A DNA stretch of 64,000 nucleotides from NCBI GenBank assembly GCA_019054805.1, contig JAHQIY010000002.1, forward strand, positions 9,548,001-9,612,000, read 5' to 3'. Positions within the stretch are counted from its first letter, which is position 1; each line of letters begins with the position of its first letter. Position numbers and translations under genes: made by a program. The notes under the pieces were generated by a model. The model was not told where the DNA came from. It searched no databases and worked only from the letters and a program-made list of their open reading frames with translations. This document shows, in pieces, positions 34,811-45,100 of this stretch. The stretch is from Brachionus manjavacas. Its lineage: Eukaryota; Rotifera; Eurotatoria; Ploima; Brachionidae.

Positions 34811-34985
34811 GCCTCTTAATTTTTAAAAACCGTGACCGTGTTTTCATTGATCGGTCAACATTTTAATGGGCGGTCAGCTGTTCGGTAAGCTTGGTGTTCT
34901 AAATTTTTACCGTAATAAAATACGGTCAGGAAATAAGGGGCAGTCAAAAATACGGTCCACTTTTTGGCGGACAGCTCTTAAAATT
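34811..34985. repeat. ACCGT/ACGGT-rich degenerate foldback sequence
   Basis: Repeated CGGTCA, ACCGT and TACGGTC motifs in both orientations over about 170 bp. A related stretch lies at 62,365-62,460 on the other side of the rearranged region. Probably remnants of one repeat family. Confidence 0.4.
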
Positions 34986-35043
34986 TGTTAAAAAATTTTT
35001 TTAAGTATTCAGGCAGCTATATCATTTTTTAAAGCTATTTTTT

Positions 35044-35581
35044 CATATCGAGTTTTTCAATTGAGTTAAGTGACAAAAAGATAAATTAATTTATTGAAAC
35101 ACAGATAATAAAAATGAAGGTAATTTTTAAACCTTTATCTTACAATCACTTATTGAAATTTTCTCAATACCAAGATAACACAAATAAACTAACCCTTTCT
35201 AAAAGGCGGTTAATTGAATAGTAGAACAAAAACGATATATTGTATCAACAAAAATATTCATAAATCCTCATTCTTCGATTTAAAAGTTGATCTAAAGTTT
35301 TTTTCCGCTTAATTTTCGCTCTAAAATATTGAAAAGCTGCATCATCATGTGTTGCAGTTATTTTAAAAGAGAGGAATCAGTGATCTAATTTCTTAACTTC
35401 ATTAATTAAAACCAAATTAATTGTAAATTTAATCTGTTTTTTTTTTGTTTTGTTTTCTTTTAACTAAAATGTTTAAGATTATTTTTCACAAAACAACCAA
35501 TTAGAAAAATGTTAACAGTTACCATGAAACCGAATTAACATAAATTCAGTTTTAAAAACTGTCACTAAAAAACTCGATATG
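35044..35581. mobile_element. 538-bp MITE with TA-flanked inverted ends
   Basis: Begins CATATCGAGTTTTT and ends with its exact complement (AAAAACTCGATATG); a weaker AGTGACA match follows inside both ends. A TA flank inside CATATCG/CGATATG suggests a Tc1/mariner-type MITE. An inverted copy is at 60,714-61,251, and only its very end remains at 54,706-54,711, where a rearrangement breakpoint lies. No coding content. Confidence 0.6.
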
Positions 35582-35867
35582 TCATCTTTTTCAAAAATTC
35601 TAAAGAGGAAATTTAAAACTTCTTGAAGGATAACAGGCTTTATATGAATGCAATAATTTTATTCGAGCTTTTAAAAATTTTTTGGTTCGCAAAGACTAAA
35701 AATCCTGAAATTTATTTATATTCTCCTGATGTTTATGTTTTACAATACACATTTTTTTAAACAAGACAAATACCTTCTTTGGGTTTGATGAGAGATCAAG
35801 CCCATAAACTGAGCAAGTTTAAAACATAATTAAATAAAAGCTAAAAAAAGTTAAATGTGTATTTTTA
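35582..35867. other. 3' flank of SPP-like copy A
   Basis: AT-rich, shared with the flanks of copies B (54.41-54.70 kb) and C (60.42-60.71 kb); no gene. Confidence 0.5.
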
Positions 35868-37107
35868 TTAATTGAAATTATTCAAATATTTTTTGAAAAT
35901 GAAACTTAATTCTTTTGAAATAATTGATTTAAACAAAATTGAAATAAATATTGAAGGAATTATAAACAATAATCCTGCTTGTGCTATTTTTGTTTCTTCA
36001 GTTATTTTAAATGAAAGACATAATCCTAGGAAATATCCAATTAAACTTAACGAAAAATAAGAAAAAAGATATTTCCCTTTAAAAACGGAGCTTATTCTTT
36101 CTCCTCTTAATTGGTCTAATTTATTATCAAATTTTTTACAAAATTTAATAAATAATATAGGAACCAAAATATCACCGACTCCTATTAAAAGATATTCAGA
36201 ATTTACATATTTTGGGATTATTAATTTTCCAGGAACAGACACTTTCAATTTTCCAATTTTTTTAATATTTAAAAATGAGCTCATATCAAAGTGTTGCCTT
36301 AAAATCTTTTCCATTTCATTTTCTGAAAAAAAAATTTCAGAAAAATTGACCCAAAAAACATCGAATACAAAAAAAAATAATAAAAAGATTGAAAATGATT
36401 TTTGACATTTATCTCGATTTTTTTTTTCAAAATGACGATATAACAAACAATTTGTATTGCTAAAAAAAATTGTTAAACTTTAAATTAAAATCAATTAAAA
36501 TTATTTACAATTAAATAATACCCAGTTGTCAGTTATTATCCAAGTAAATATCAACATAATAGTTAAGATTTTTATAAATATTTCATAATGAGAACTAAAA
36601 AATAAATTATCATAAAATTTAAGATAAAAAGGTTATTTGGTAATTACTTATTTTTCGTTGCGAATAATTTCTTTAAAAAGTATGCTTGGACTTCGATAAC
36701 TATTTCATATAAAACACTTATAAAAAAATTTACATTAACTAGAAAAATAGAAAAAATTGTAAAAATTTCAGTCAATCAAATTTATTTTTTATTTTAATTA
36801 AATGTGATCAATTATTTTGATCTGACATTTAATTAATAAAAGACAGTGTTATATTTTTAATAAGAGATTTTTTTATAAATCGTGTGCGAAACTAAAAGAA
36901 TAAACAAAAAGATTAAATTTTGAATTTTAAAATGTTCAAAAAATTTTCATTACCGATAAACATTAGGATATTGATTCCTGTTGAGACCATTTTGAAAAAA
37001 TAAGATCCTAAAATGAACAATGAAAGGATGATTGGAATTAAAAATGCTTCTTTTGTGTCGATAACAAAATTATCAAATTGTACATCGTTGTCCGTGCTTT
37101 GGAGCAT
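35868..37107 (-). pseudogene. Signal peptide peptidase-like intramembrane aspartyl protease, copy A
   Basis: Exon 1 (36,954-37,107, MLQSTDNDV..KEAFLIPIILSLFILGSYFFK) is an N-terminal membrane segment. A 62-nt intron precedes exon 2 (ending 36,891, VSHTIYKK, matching the SHTI motif). An internal exon near 36,511-36,560 reads TWIITDNWVLFN. The last exon (35,868-36,459) carries FDVFWV (the YD catalytic motif as FD), LIGVGDILVPILFI (GxGD), several membrane helices and AQAGLLFIIP where SPPs have QPALLY. Both catalytic aspartates are present, but PAL is AGL. The family cleaves membrane signal peptides in the ER. Length is shorter than typical SPP. Exon phases around the A-run at 36,420 do not join cleanly, so the gene is broken or miscalled there. 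This copy keeps FD and GxGD in one frame, unlike B and C. Confidence 0.75.
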
Positions 37108-37129
37108 ATTTTTAAAAATTTTCTACAAC

Positions 37130-37680
37130 CCTATTCTGAAAAATTAGAAATCATTTTTTTACGAAATAATTCACTGGGAACAGTTGTATAAAAATTATTT
37201 TGTAAAAAAATTGAAAACTTAAATTTAAAATTATTTTCTATTAATCCTAAAAATGTTTTTGATTTTAAATTTTAGGATTCCAATTTTTAGAATACATCAC
37301 TTTAAGTAAAAAAAAAATTTTTTCAAAAATTTTGAAATTTCGAATTCTATGAAGAATCTATGAATTTTAAAGATTTATATTTTTTTTTATGGTGTTTCAT
37401 TTGTCATAGTTACCGAATTCCAACTTACATTTTTGAAAAAAATCCCTGTAACGAAATAAAGGTAATTTATGCTTCGTTGTGTTTTGGTAATTAACCGGGG
37501 AATTTCATTGTTTCCACGCTCACTCCGATCCAAAAAAAGATTTTTCAAAAGATCCAAATGATTTTCATCCCAGCTCAATAACGTCAGCTACAGTGTTCGA
37601 AGCACTGTTCTAAAAAAAAATGGATTACCTAACAAGCCAAATTCATGTTAATAGATTTGCTTACACTAGCAAAGAATGAA
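37130..37680 (-). other. Conserved 5' flank of SPP-like copy A with a short ORF
   Basis: Contains a 63-codon minus-strand frame (37,387-37,578) starting SWDENHLDLLKNLFLDRSER, with a W..E..LL pattern loosely like SANT/Myb domains. A diverged copy is at 41.88-42.10 kb with a stop. Likely upstream sequence or a relic exon; the function guess is weak. B and C lack this stretch through a shared deletion. Confidence 0.3.
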
Positions 37681-37689
37681 CCCAAGTGG

Positions 37690-38073
37690 AGAGGCCATGG
37701 CCTCATGTGGTCTCGATAGTTCGCTGGCTGAAATAGAATGTGTCCAAGACATGAGTGCTCGGATGTGTCGGAATTCACTTCAGTAACTTCATCTCGGTCA
37801 ACGCACGGTTCGACTGACTCTTTAATATCTCATGACCATAATGACGATACTATGTCTCATATCTCGACCAATAGATCTTGTCATGACCAACAAGGAGCTA
37901 TAGATTTCTGGTACACCAATGCGACCAGTTTAAAAAAAAAGATTCGTTTGCTTGAATCGGTGGCAGCCAGTTTCGAACCAAATGTTACTGGCATCACTGA
38001 AACTTGGTTCAATTCAAGCTCAGATTCAGAGTTAGATGGTTACAAATTCTTTAGAAAAGATCTATATGGCAAA
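37690..38073 (+). mobile_element. 5' fragment of a second, related LINE (endonuclease start)
   Basis: Encodes DFWYTNATSLKKKIRLLES, then GITETWFNSSSDSELDGYKF, the start of an APE-type endonuclease. It resembles but clearly differs from the main LINE here (YYTNATSLNNK, GISETWFNESS). Truncated at 38,073. A short piece of the same sequence remains at the deletion junctions near 52,967-53,007 and 58,970-59,015. Confidence 0.65.
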
Positions 38074-38381
38074 TAATTAAACATAAAATTAAATTAAACG
38101 AATATTTTCAATTTTAAAAGGCATTTTTCCATTATTAAATTAAATTACCATGGAAAATATATTTCCATAGAAACATAATTAAAAATTTGTAAATTTTATG
38201 TTTCGTTTTAGTTAAAATAACCAAAAAATTCTTGATGTAAAAAGGAGATTCGTTTAAAAAAAAATTTATTTGGACGGAATTTTTTACTTTTAAATTTTTT
38301 AAGATATAAATAAATTTATTTATTAGATTTTAATATTCTTCAATTATAACAAAGACAATAATTATTCTTTTCACTAAGAAA
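38074..38381. other. Upstream region of DUF268 copy A
   Basis: AT-rich, conserved in copies B and C; presumably holds the promoter, but no specific motif is defensible. Confidence 0.4.
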
Positions 38382-39306
38382 ATGTTAAAAAAAATAAAGC
38401 TCTATCAATTTTTTCTTTTATTTTTTTTTCTTTTATTTTGCTTTATTTGTTTTAACAAATATAAAACAATTTTTATGAAAATTTTTGTAAAAGACGATTA
38501 TGATAGTAAATATATGTCTAGTTGTATTAGATTATTTAAAAAATTAAGGTTTCCCAACCAGAGTCTAATAATCAGACCTCCGCCTGCAAAACCTCCAGCA
38601 CAAATGATGAAGGATTTTACAATGAACGGTAAAATGCCAATTACTAAATATTGGTATATTAATGAAGCTTATTCCGATTCAAATTCTGAAAATATTTCAG
38701 TTATAACCGAAACAATTCATCAAAAATTTTATCAACAATTAAGAGAAGTGAAAAAAAAAACAGTCTTATTTATGGTGATAAAGTCTTAAATGAATTGATG
38801 CATTCATATAAAGAAATAATAACAAACAAATTTGTTGTAGTAATCGGAACAGTTATACCATGGATAGAAGCAATTGCTTATGACGTTGGTGCTTCATTTA
38901 TAACTACACTTGACTATACGAGAAAAAATATATAGTGTCAAATCTAAAATGGATTCATGTAAACGATTATCTGGATGAACTATTGGAAAATAAAAGAATT
39001 GAACAATTTGATGTTGCGGTTAGTTTTTCATCGATTGAACACAGTGGTCTTGGTCGTTATGGTGATCCATTATCACCAAACGGAGATGTTGATGCTGTTA
39101 AAAAAGTTCACTGCATCTTGAAGACTGGCGGATATTTTTTTCTAGCATTGCCAGCAACACTTGATGGATCAAGTAAAATAGAATTCAATGCACATCGCAT
39201 CTACGGAGATGAGAGATTGAAGATTTTGTTTAAAGGTTGGGAGATGTTAGAAAAAAGAAGAGACTCAGGAGGGGTTCATCTTATTTTTGTTCTAAGAAAA
39301 ATCTAA
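38382..39306 (+). pseudogene. DUF268 methyltransferase-like membrane protein, copy A
   Basis: Single exon. A start at MLKKIKLYQF is followed by a strong hydrophobic segment (residues ~9-27, FFLLFFFLLFCFICF), a signal anchor. A linker with RPPPAKPPAQMM leads to the DUF268 domain: FVVVIGTVIPWIEAIAYDVG (glycine-rich, SAM-binding-like), DVAVSFSSIEHSGLGRYGDP, a LKTGGYFFLALP strand and NAHRIYGDERL. These are hallmark DUF268 motifs, known from nematode and other proteins and probably Rossmann methyltransferase-like; activity is unproven. Breaks: an A-run near 38,751 (ten A) shifts frame, and the TRKN codons near 38,930 end early where copy C reads through. Divergently oriented to SPP copy A. Stop TAA at a family-typical C terminus. 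Confidence 0.75.
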
Positions 39307-39639
39307 TAAAAAAAATTTTCGAATGAAAACTTTTTTAATAATCTAAAGAATAAAAATAATTTCATAAATTTTTTAAAAATTATTTTAAAACAGATATACT
39401 GAATTCGTATTTTTTTTTCCTAACGTATTTTATATCCTCAATTCTTCATTATGTTGATTTTACAAAGTCTAACTATTATTGTAAATGTTTTAATCTTTTT
39501 TGTTTGAATTACAAAATCTTTCAATGTTGAAATAATTAATTAAAAAAAGTTATTTCTAACAAAACATAACCACACAATGATAATTCAACAAGCAAAATTT
39601 TTAGGCACTTAAATTCAAGGTACAATATTTCTTTAGCTA
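39307..39639. other. AT-rich 3' flank of DUF268 copy A
   Basis: Shared in inverted form with 51.42-51.72 kb. No gene. Confidence 0.45.
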
Positions 39640-40496
39640 AATCAGAAGTGAAATTAAAGGATACCGTTTATTGTCTGCTTATGCTCATAATAACAGCAAG
39701 TCTTCCATATGGTTGTGTAGAGAACAGGTTTTTCAAAATGTTTTCTTAATATTTAGATTCAAGTTTCGAAATACCATCAATAAAACAACTGTCTGATTTG
39801 ACATTGAAATATTATATTGAAAAGAAAAGCTTAATTGTAAAGAAATTAAATGAAGAGAAACGAGTTAATTACACAACTGATTCATGGACATTAATTCAAA
39901 ATTATTCCAACATTACTTTAACTGTTCACAATCTTGACAAACATTTAAAACTTTCAGCTATACTTTTGCTGTTCGACTTATAAAAGGTGGATATACAGCA
40001 AATAACATGGTTGATTATTTGACTGGAATAATGAATGAATATGGATTAAGTAGAAAAGGGAATTTCATTACAACTGATAATGTAAATAATAAGAGTTTTG
40101 AATTTTGGAAGAATTCCTTGTATTGCGCACATTCTTCATTTAATAGTCAAAAATTCACTTCTTGCTATCAAAGAAAATTCAAAAACTAATTCAATTATTG
40201 AAATTGATTAGGAATCTGAGTACGTAACTGAAAGTCATCCAAAATTAAAAAATGAAAATGGAAAAGAACCTGACGCAGTGGCATTAATAATCTCAGCTAA
40301 AACAACTTTTCAAAATTATTATAGAATTTTTTAGTTATTTGATTCAGATATTTTATCTAAATATTTTGGGTAAAATTTAAAAATTTTGTTCAATTTTGAA
40401 AAAATGTGGATCAGTTGGGTCTTTTTATAACCATTTGACAAGCATTAAAGGGAAATTATCAAAACTTCAAAAAGAAAATAACCAAGAAATTCATTA
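39640..40496 (+). pseudogene. hAT transposase fragment (hAT-2), left copy
   Basis: Decayed hAT/ZBED-type transposase: SLPYGCVENRFFKMF, IPSIKQLSDLTLKYYIEK, NYTTDSWTLIQNYSNITLTV, then GNFITTDNVNNKSFEF and IPCIAHILHLIVKNSL. A one-T loss after SAIL shifts the frame relative to the right copy, and there are TAG stops. A Cys/His stretch (KCGSVGSFYNHLTSI) near 40,405 resembles half of a BED finger but is out of the usual order. The LINE 3' end joins it at about 40,497. Confidence 0.65.
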
Positions 40497-41815
40497 CCTA
40501 GTTCTAGTAGTAGGAGTAGTGAATGCTGTCGGGTTTTTATCCCGAGTAGTAGCGACAGTAGACGCTCTCCTTTAACAGCCTTACACCATTTTTAGCAATT
40601 TTAAATATATAACTAGTTTAATGTTAATTACAATATAAATATAGAATAGCAATGTCACTCCTTAAAATATTTTCTCTAAAATTAGAATTTGTTTAAATAA
40701 ATAAATAATATTTCACAGAAAATGTTAAAGCATATCAATTCGGTTTTTGAATAAGTTCGTGTTAGTGATGCTTCTTGTACCCGAATCGAGTGTGTTCCAG
40801 TAACCAGCTGTTCGATTGGTAAAAAAGTGATGCCGAACCCCGAAGTTTCTTACAAGCTGACGTTCGATCGCCAACTGACTTCGTCTTGTACCACCGGCTG
40901 GGCTGTAACTGGTTGCCATATATCAGTTCAACTTGATCGTGATGGTGATGAATCTTATGTAACTGGATTAGGTCACCACGTCTCCGTCTTTCTTCGAGTG
41001 TCGTTCACCCAAGAGCTTCTCTTCTTTCTACATACCGCTTTGACTTTAACTCAGGAACCAGTTTGAGAATTTCCTCTGAACACGTTCAAGAATATCGATA
41101 TCTCCTCGTCGATACGGATTCCAAGCGCTACATGCAAATTCTAGATGTGGCCTAATGAAAGACTTAAATAACCGATTAATAAGATTTTTTGAGAAGTAGG
41201 TAAATGTATTTTTAATTCTGCTTGCTACCATCGTTGCTCTTGCGGCTGCTCTTCTAGATTGCTCCCCTGACTTGTGATCACTAGTGATAATGATTCCCAA
41301 ATCTCTCTCTTTGGTTGATTTAGCATGAGATTTACCCTCCATTTTATAATCATGGTGATGATTGTTTGCTCCAAAATGCATAACTACACACTTGTATAAG
41401 TTGAAGTCCATTTTCCAAAATTTTGACCACTCAATCAAATTATCAAGGTCCTTTTGAATCACTGCATGCCCTTCAGCAGATAGAACGGTGTTCATGAACT
41501 TTGTGTCATCTGCATAAAGCTTACAAAATGATTAACAGAGATCTGGTAAATCATAGACATAGATAATAAAAAGAAGAGGACCTAGAACAGAACCTTGAGG
41601 TACACCACTTGTTACCGTTCTCCATTCGGATACAGCATTACCAATTACAACACGCTGTTTTCGACCTATCAAGAAAAAATGAATCCAGTTAATAATAACG
41701 ACCGGGATTCCCTAGGTCATCAACTTGATGAGCAGTAGTTCATGTGAAACCTTATCAAAAGCCTTTGAGAAGTCAAGGTATATGACATCGGCAGGTAGTC
41801 CGATTCAAGCATTTA
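40497..41815 (-). mobile_element. LINE 3' half: reverse transcriptase and 3' UTR, left copy
   Basis: Minus-strand RT motifs: DVIYLDFSKAFDKVSH (motif A) near 41,740-41,800, GVPQGSVLGPLLFIIY (B) near 41,600 and LYADDTKF (C) near 41,510. Then comes the thumb and C-terminal region (CVVMHFGANN, RDLGIIITSD, FIRPHLEFACSAWNPY, ILERVQRKF), ending FKNRIDML at 40,725. A 3' UTR with a hairpin (40,526-40,558) and a CTA-repeat tail follows. CR1/jockey-like. It has a stop near 41,530 and frameshifts near 41,050-40,990. The piece is separated from its 5' half, which lies in another orientation at 42.86 kb. Confidence 0.8.
40526..40558 (-). promoter_or_regulatory. Stem-loop in the LINE 3' UTR
   Basis: CTGTCG pairs with CGACAG, and an inner CGGG/CCCG stem can form. 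It lies just before the CTA-repeat tail. The equivalent in the right copy is 50,466-50,498. LINE reverse transcriptases often recognise 3' UTR stem-loops; that role here is inference. Confidence 0.5.
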
Positions 41816-42600
41816 AGCAAATCTATTAACATGAATTTTGCTTAATAGGGAATCCATTTTTTTTTAGAACAGTGCTTCGAACACTGTAGCTTACGTTATT
41901 GAGCTGGGATGAAAATCATTTGGATCTTTTGAAAAATCTTTTTTTGGAATCGGAGTGAGCGTGGAAACAATGAAATTCTCCGGTTAATTACCAAAACACA
42001 ACGAAGCATAAATTACCTATATTTCGTGACAGGGATTTTTTTAAAAATGTATGTTTGGAATTCGGTTACTATGACAAATGAAACACCAGAAAAAAATAAT
42101 ATAAATCTTTAAAATTCATAGATTCCGATATATCAAGTTTTTGTAAAAATATTTTTTTTACTTAAAGTGATGTATTCTAAAAATTGGAATCCTAAAATTT
42201 AAAATCAAAAACATTTTTAGGATTCATAGAAAATAATTTTAAATTTAAGTTTTCAATTTTTATAATAAATTATAGAAAAATAAAAATCTTTTTTAACTGT
42301 TCCCAGTGAATTATTTCGTAAAAAAATGATTTCTAATTTTTCAGAATAGGGTTGTAGAAAATTTTTAAAAATATGCTCCAAAGCACGGGCAAAGATGTAC
42401 AATTTGATAATTTTGTTATCGACACAAAAGAGGCAATTTTAATTCCAATCATCCTTTCATTGTTCATTTAAGGATCTTATTATTTCAAAATGGTCTCAGG
42501 AATCAATATACTAATATTTATCGGTAATGAAAATTTTTTGAACATTTTAAAATTCCAATTAAATCTTTTTGTTTTAAAAATTGTAATCCTGCAATAAAAC
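41816..42600 (+). pseudogene. Partial SPP-like copy D: 5' flank and exon 1
   Basis: An inverted, diverged copy of 36.91-37.68 kb. It includes the SWDENH-type ORF region, then exon 1 (42,374-42,525) reading MLQSTGKDVQFDNFVIDTKE with a stop within SLFI-GSY and a lost codon near MVS. No later SPP exons follow. More diverged than A, B and C, so an older fragment. Confidence 0.65.
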
Positions 42601-42633
42601 AAATTTTTATTTAAAAAAAGCAATTATCTAAAA

Positions 42634-42765
42634 TGTTGGTACTTGTATGCCCAATTACATCAACAACTGTAATTTCAGTAACGATTTTTAAAATTTTTAA
42701 AAAAAGTGAAAATCTTGACTTGGACTATAATGACTTGTATACAAATTGTTTTTTTCAAAATTTCA
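42634..42765 (+). other. Short open frame after copy D, unknown
   Basis: About 44 codons from ATG: MLVLVCPITSTTVISVTIFK, then KSENLDLDYNDLYTNCFFQ. A hydrophobic start and acidic tail. It occurs once in the window, so there is no copy for comparison. No domain recognised. Confidence 0.2.
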
Positions 42766-43425
42766 GCTGATGATCTATTTGAAAAAAATCTATTAAAAAT
42801 GGTAAAAAAAAAAAAAAAATTTTTGAATAAATTTTCATAAATTTTAAATTATCAAAAATACTTGTCCGAATGACAGCTGTCCATCAAGAGATTGATTTAA
42901 GCTTCTTACAAGAGGCTAACTGGCCAAAGCTTCCCTCAGCTACATCCGAAGTCAGAAAGAATCATCATAGCTGGTTGTCCAAAATCAGTAATAGCGTGAA
43001 TTGACTTTATCAACGTATTGAGACTTTAGAAAAAGAAAACAATACACAGAAAGTTACTATCAAGACTCTAAGCACACTTGTTGATTCGCACAATAATCCA
43101 CGGGATCAACCTTCTCAAACTTCTTCTTCTTCTTCTTTGCTACCTCCAATCAACTGGTCTAAGATAGTTAATGGGATGGCCCACAGAGATGAGAATGCTG
43201 TGGCAATTATGGCAACTATTGCCACAGAAATGAAAAAAAAGAAGAAAGAGCCAATAATGTAGTTGCTTCGATTCCGGCTACGATTTTTGATTGCGAGGAA
43301 GGTTGTGAAGTTGAATTCATCCAAAAACTTGCTAACAAGCTAGGAGTTCCTGAAAGTAAGGTAAAGAAGGCCAAAAAATTAGTCGCGCAAAAGACAAGAC
43401 AGTAAATAATCGAGTCCTTCTCGTA

Positions 43426-43674
43426 GTGGAGATGGAATCGCCAAACGCAAGAGCCGATATGATTCGCAGCTCGAGGAAGTTTCGTGATGATGAGAGGCAC
43501 AAGGGCATTTACATAAACGAAGATCTCACGCCCAGTGAAAGAATCACTCAAAGAAAATTACGTCAAGAGAGAGACTCTAGAAATGAACTGCTGCCTGAAT
43601 CCGGAACATTTGGTGGACGGGTAATGAAGTTTAAAACCTGTACAGATGGTAAAAACGTTTTGGGGTATCCGTAA
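43426..43674 (+). pseudogene. LINE ORF1 RRM-like domain (L1 copy)
   Basis: An open segment of 82 codons: MESPNARADMIRSSRKFRDD, YINEDLTPSERITQRKLRQE and SGTFGGRVMKF. The D-L-T-P-x-E-R plus basic helix pattern is usual in ORF1 proteins of CR1-type LINEs, which bind element RNA. The upstream part of ORF1 is in another frame after an A-run near 43,235. Confidence 0.6.
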
Positions 43675-43735
43675 TGGAGAGTTAAGGATGATCACATCCT
43701 TAATAGATCGCCAATAGCAACAAAAAAGTCAGACA

Positions 43736-44464
43736 ATGGAGTTCACTGCCTCATTTGAACTCAGCCGTAATTTTGCCATGTCATCTAGCGTTTCTGATCT
43801 CGATTTCTCTCAAGGCAAGTCTGATTTCTCTTCACCAATATCAATATCTTCTTCAAGTTTCTCATCAGACACTTCTACATCGATCATAACATCAAACTCG
43901 TCTATTGCAAAAATGTCAGGAACCTCTTTACCACACTCGTCAAGAATAAAAAACAGTCAGACCAAGCTTGATTTTTATTATACTAACGCAACAAGCCTGA
44001 ACAATAAAATGCATCTCTTAGAAGCGTGCATATCAAACTCTTTACCTTGCATAATTGGCATCTCAGAAACTTGGTTTAACGAGAGCTCAGTTGCTGAGTT
44101 AAACCGGTACCAGATTTTCAGGTCAGATCGTGATCGTAACACTAAAGGTGGAGGAACTTGCTTATATGCTCGCAAAGATATACAAGCTTCTGAAGTTTCT
44201 GATACTGAACTTTTAAGCTCTGAGTGTGAACAAGCCTGGTTGGCTATTAGGCTTGAAGAAGATCCCCCATTTTTAGTTGGCTGTATCTACAGACCACCAC
44301 AGCTAATCAACAAGGATATCGCCTTCAAAACTGATCGATTCATTTCGAGATCAATTGAGTCTGCAGCTCGTCTAACTACCAGCAAGACTTTCTCCAGTGC
44401 TATCGTGATGGGTGACTTTAACATGCCAGATATTGAATGGAATATAAAGGAAGCCCAGTCCTGA
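43736..44464 (+). pseudogene. LINE ORF2 endonuclease domain (L1 copy)
   Basis: 242 codons. A Ser-rich leader is followed by the APE-like endonuclease: N of YTNATSLNNK, E of GISETWF, the R..GGG block, Y/R of GCIYRPP and D/N of GDFNMPDIEW. The C-terminal part continues in a second frame from ~44,437 (SPSGMVSD, LDLLLVSNP), so a frameshift splits the domain before its last catalytic motifs. Confidence 0.75.
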
Positions 44465-45045
44465 TAAATTCGTCATCACCAAGTGGAATGGTCAGTGATG
44501 CAATCAGCGGTTCTGGGTTGGTGCAGCTGGTAAACAAAAATACTTTCATCCAAAATGGTGAGCCAATTAGTCTTCTAGACCTACTTCTAGTTAGTAATCC
44601 AAACCAATTATCTGAAATTGAAATCGGGCCTCCATTAGATCCTAGGTCATCAAGGTGTCACTACAGTCTTCAATTTAAGATAAATGTAAAATATGAGAGA
44701 CCAAATTACTTTGACAGTAGAGTCTATAATTGGAGAAAAGGTGATTATTTATCAATGGCATTGTATATGACTGATTTAGATTGGAAAAAATGCTCTCGAA
44801 TCAAAATGCTGCAGCAGAAATATTTTTAACAGTTCTCAAATCCTTTGAACTAGCATCTGATCTGTTTGTCAAGAGACGAGTACCTAGGAAAGGCTGTGCA
44901 AACCCACTTTGGTGGAATGTTAAAATAGCCTCGCTTGTCCGTCGTAAAAAGCGTCTTTTTATAGCTAGCCGAATTAATAAGAATGAATTTTTACTGAACC
45001 AGAAGTACAAAATGGCTTGCAAACAGGTAAAGCTGTTTGCAAGCC

Positions 45046-45100
45046 AAAAATTCACTTCTTGCTATTAAAGAAAATTCAAAAACTAATTCAATTATTCCTA
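45046..45100 (+). other. Short hAT-2 fragment between LINE pieces
   Basis: Matches 40,147-40,198 (AAATTCACTTCTTGCTAT.. to AATTCAATTATT), marking a junction between two LINE segments. Confidence 0.7.

Larger units (their letters stand above)
42858..45045 (+). mobile_element. LINE 5' part (L1): ORF1 and endonuclease, plus orientation
   Basis: Begins with an ORF1-like region: AVHQEIDLSFLQEANWPKLP, a short coiled coil (RIETLEKENN), a Ser/Pro linker, then an RRM-like basic domain with KLGVPESKVKKAKKLVAQK and YINEDLTPSERITQRKLRQE (43,426-43,674). The ORF2 endonuclease starts at ~43,736 with a Ser-rich leader, then YYTNATSLNNK, IIGISETWFNES, GGGTCLYARKD, GCIYRPP and VMGDFNMPDIEW. A frameshift at ~44,440 moves coding to the frame GSPVLINSSSPSG..LDLLLVSNP up to 44,829. 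It ends at a 13-bp snap-back palindrome. Also broken by TGA near 43,001 and a shift near 43,240. Confidence 0.8.

Noticed and set aside
35872..36060. Plus-strand 62-codon ORF
   Set aside because: Antisense of the SPP-like last exon, which carries the FD, GxGD and AQAGLL motifs.
40500..40570. tRNA-like or riboswitch-like structure
   Set aside because: The stem-loop is part of the LINE 3' UTR, repeated at 50.47 kb, and lacks tRNA arms.
43216..43551. Minus-strand ORF over LINE ORF1 (similar ones at 49,178-49,612 and 57,166-57,577)
   Set aside because: Antisense to the ORF1 RRM-like domain, which has recognisable family motifs on the other strand.
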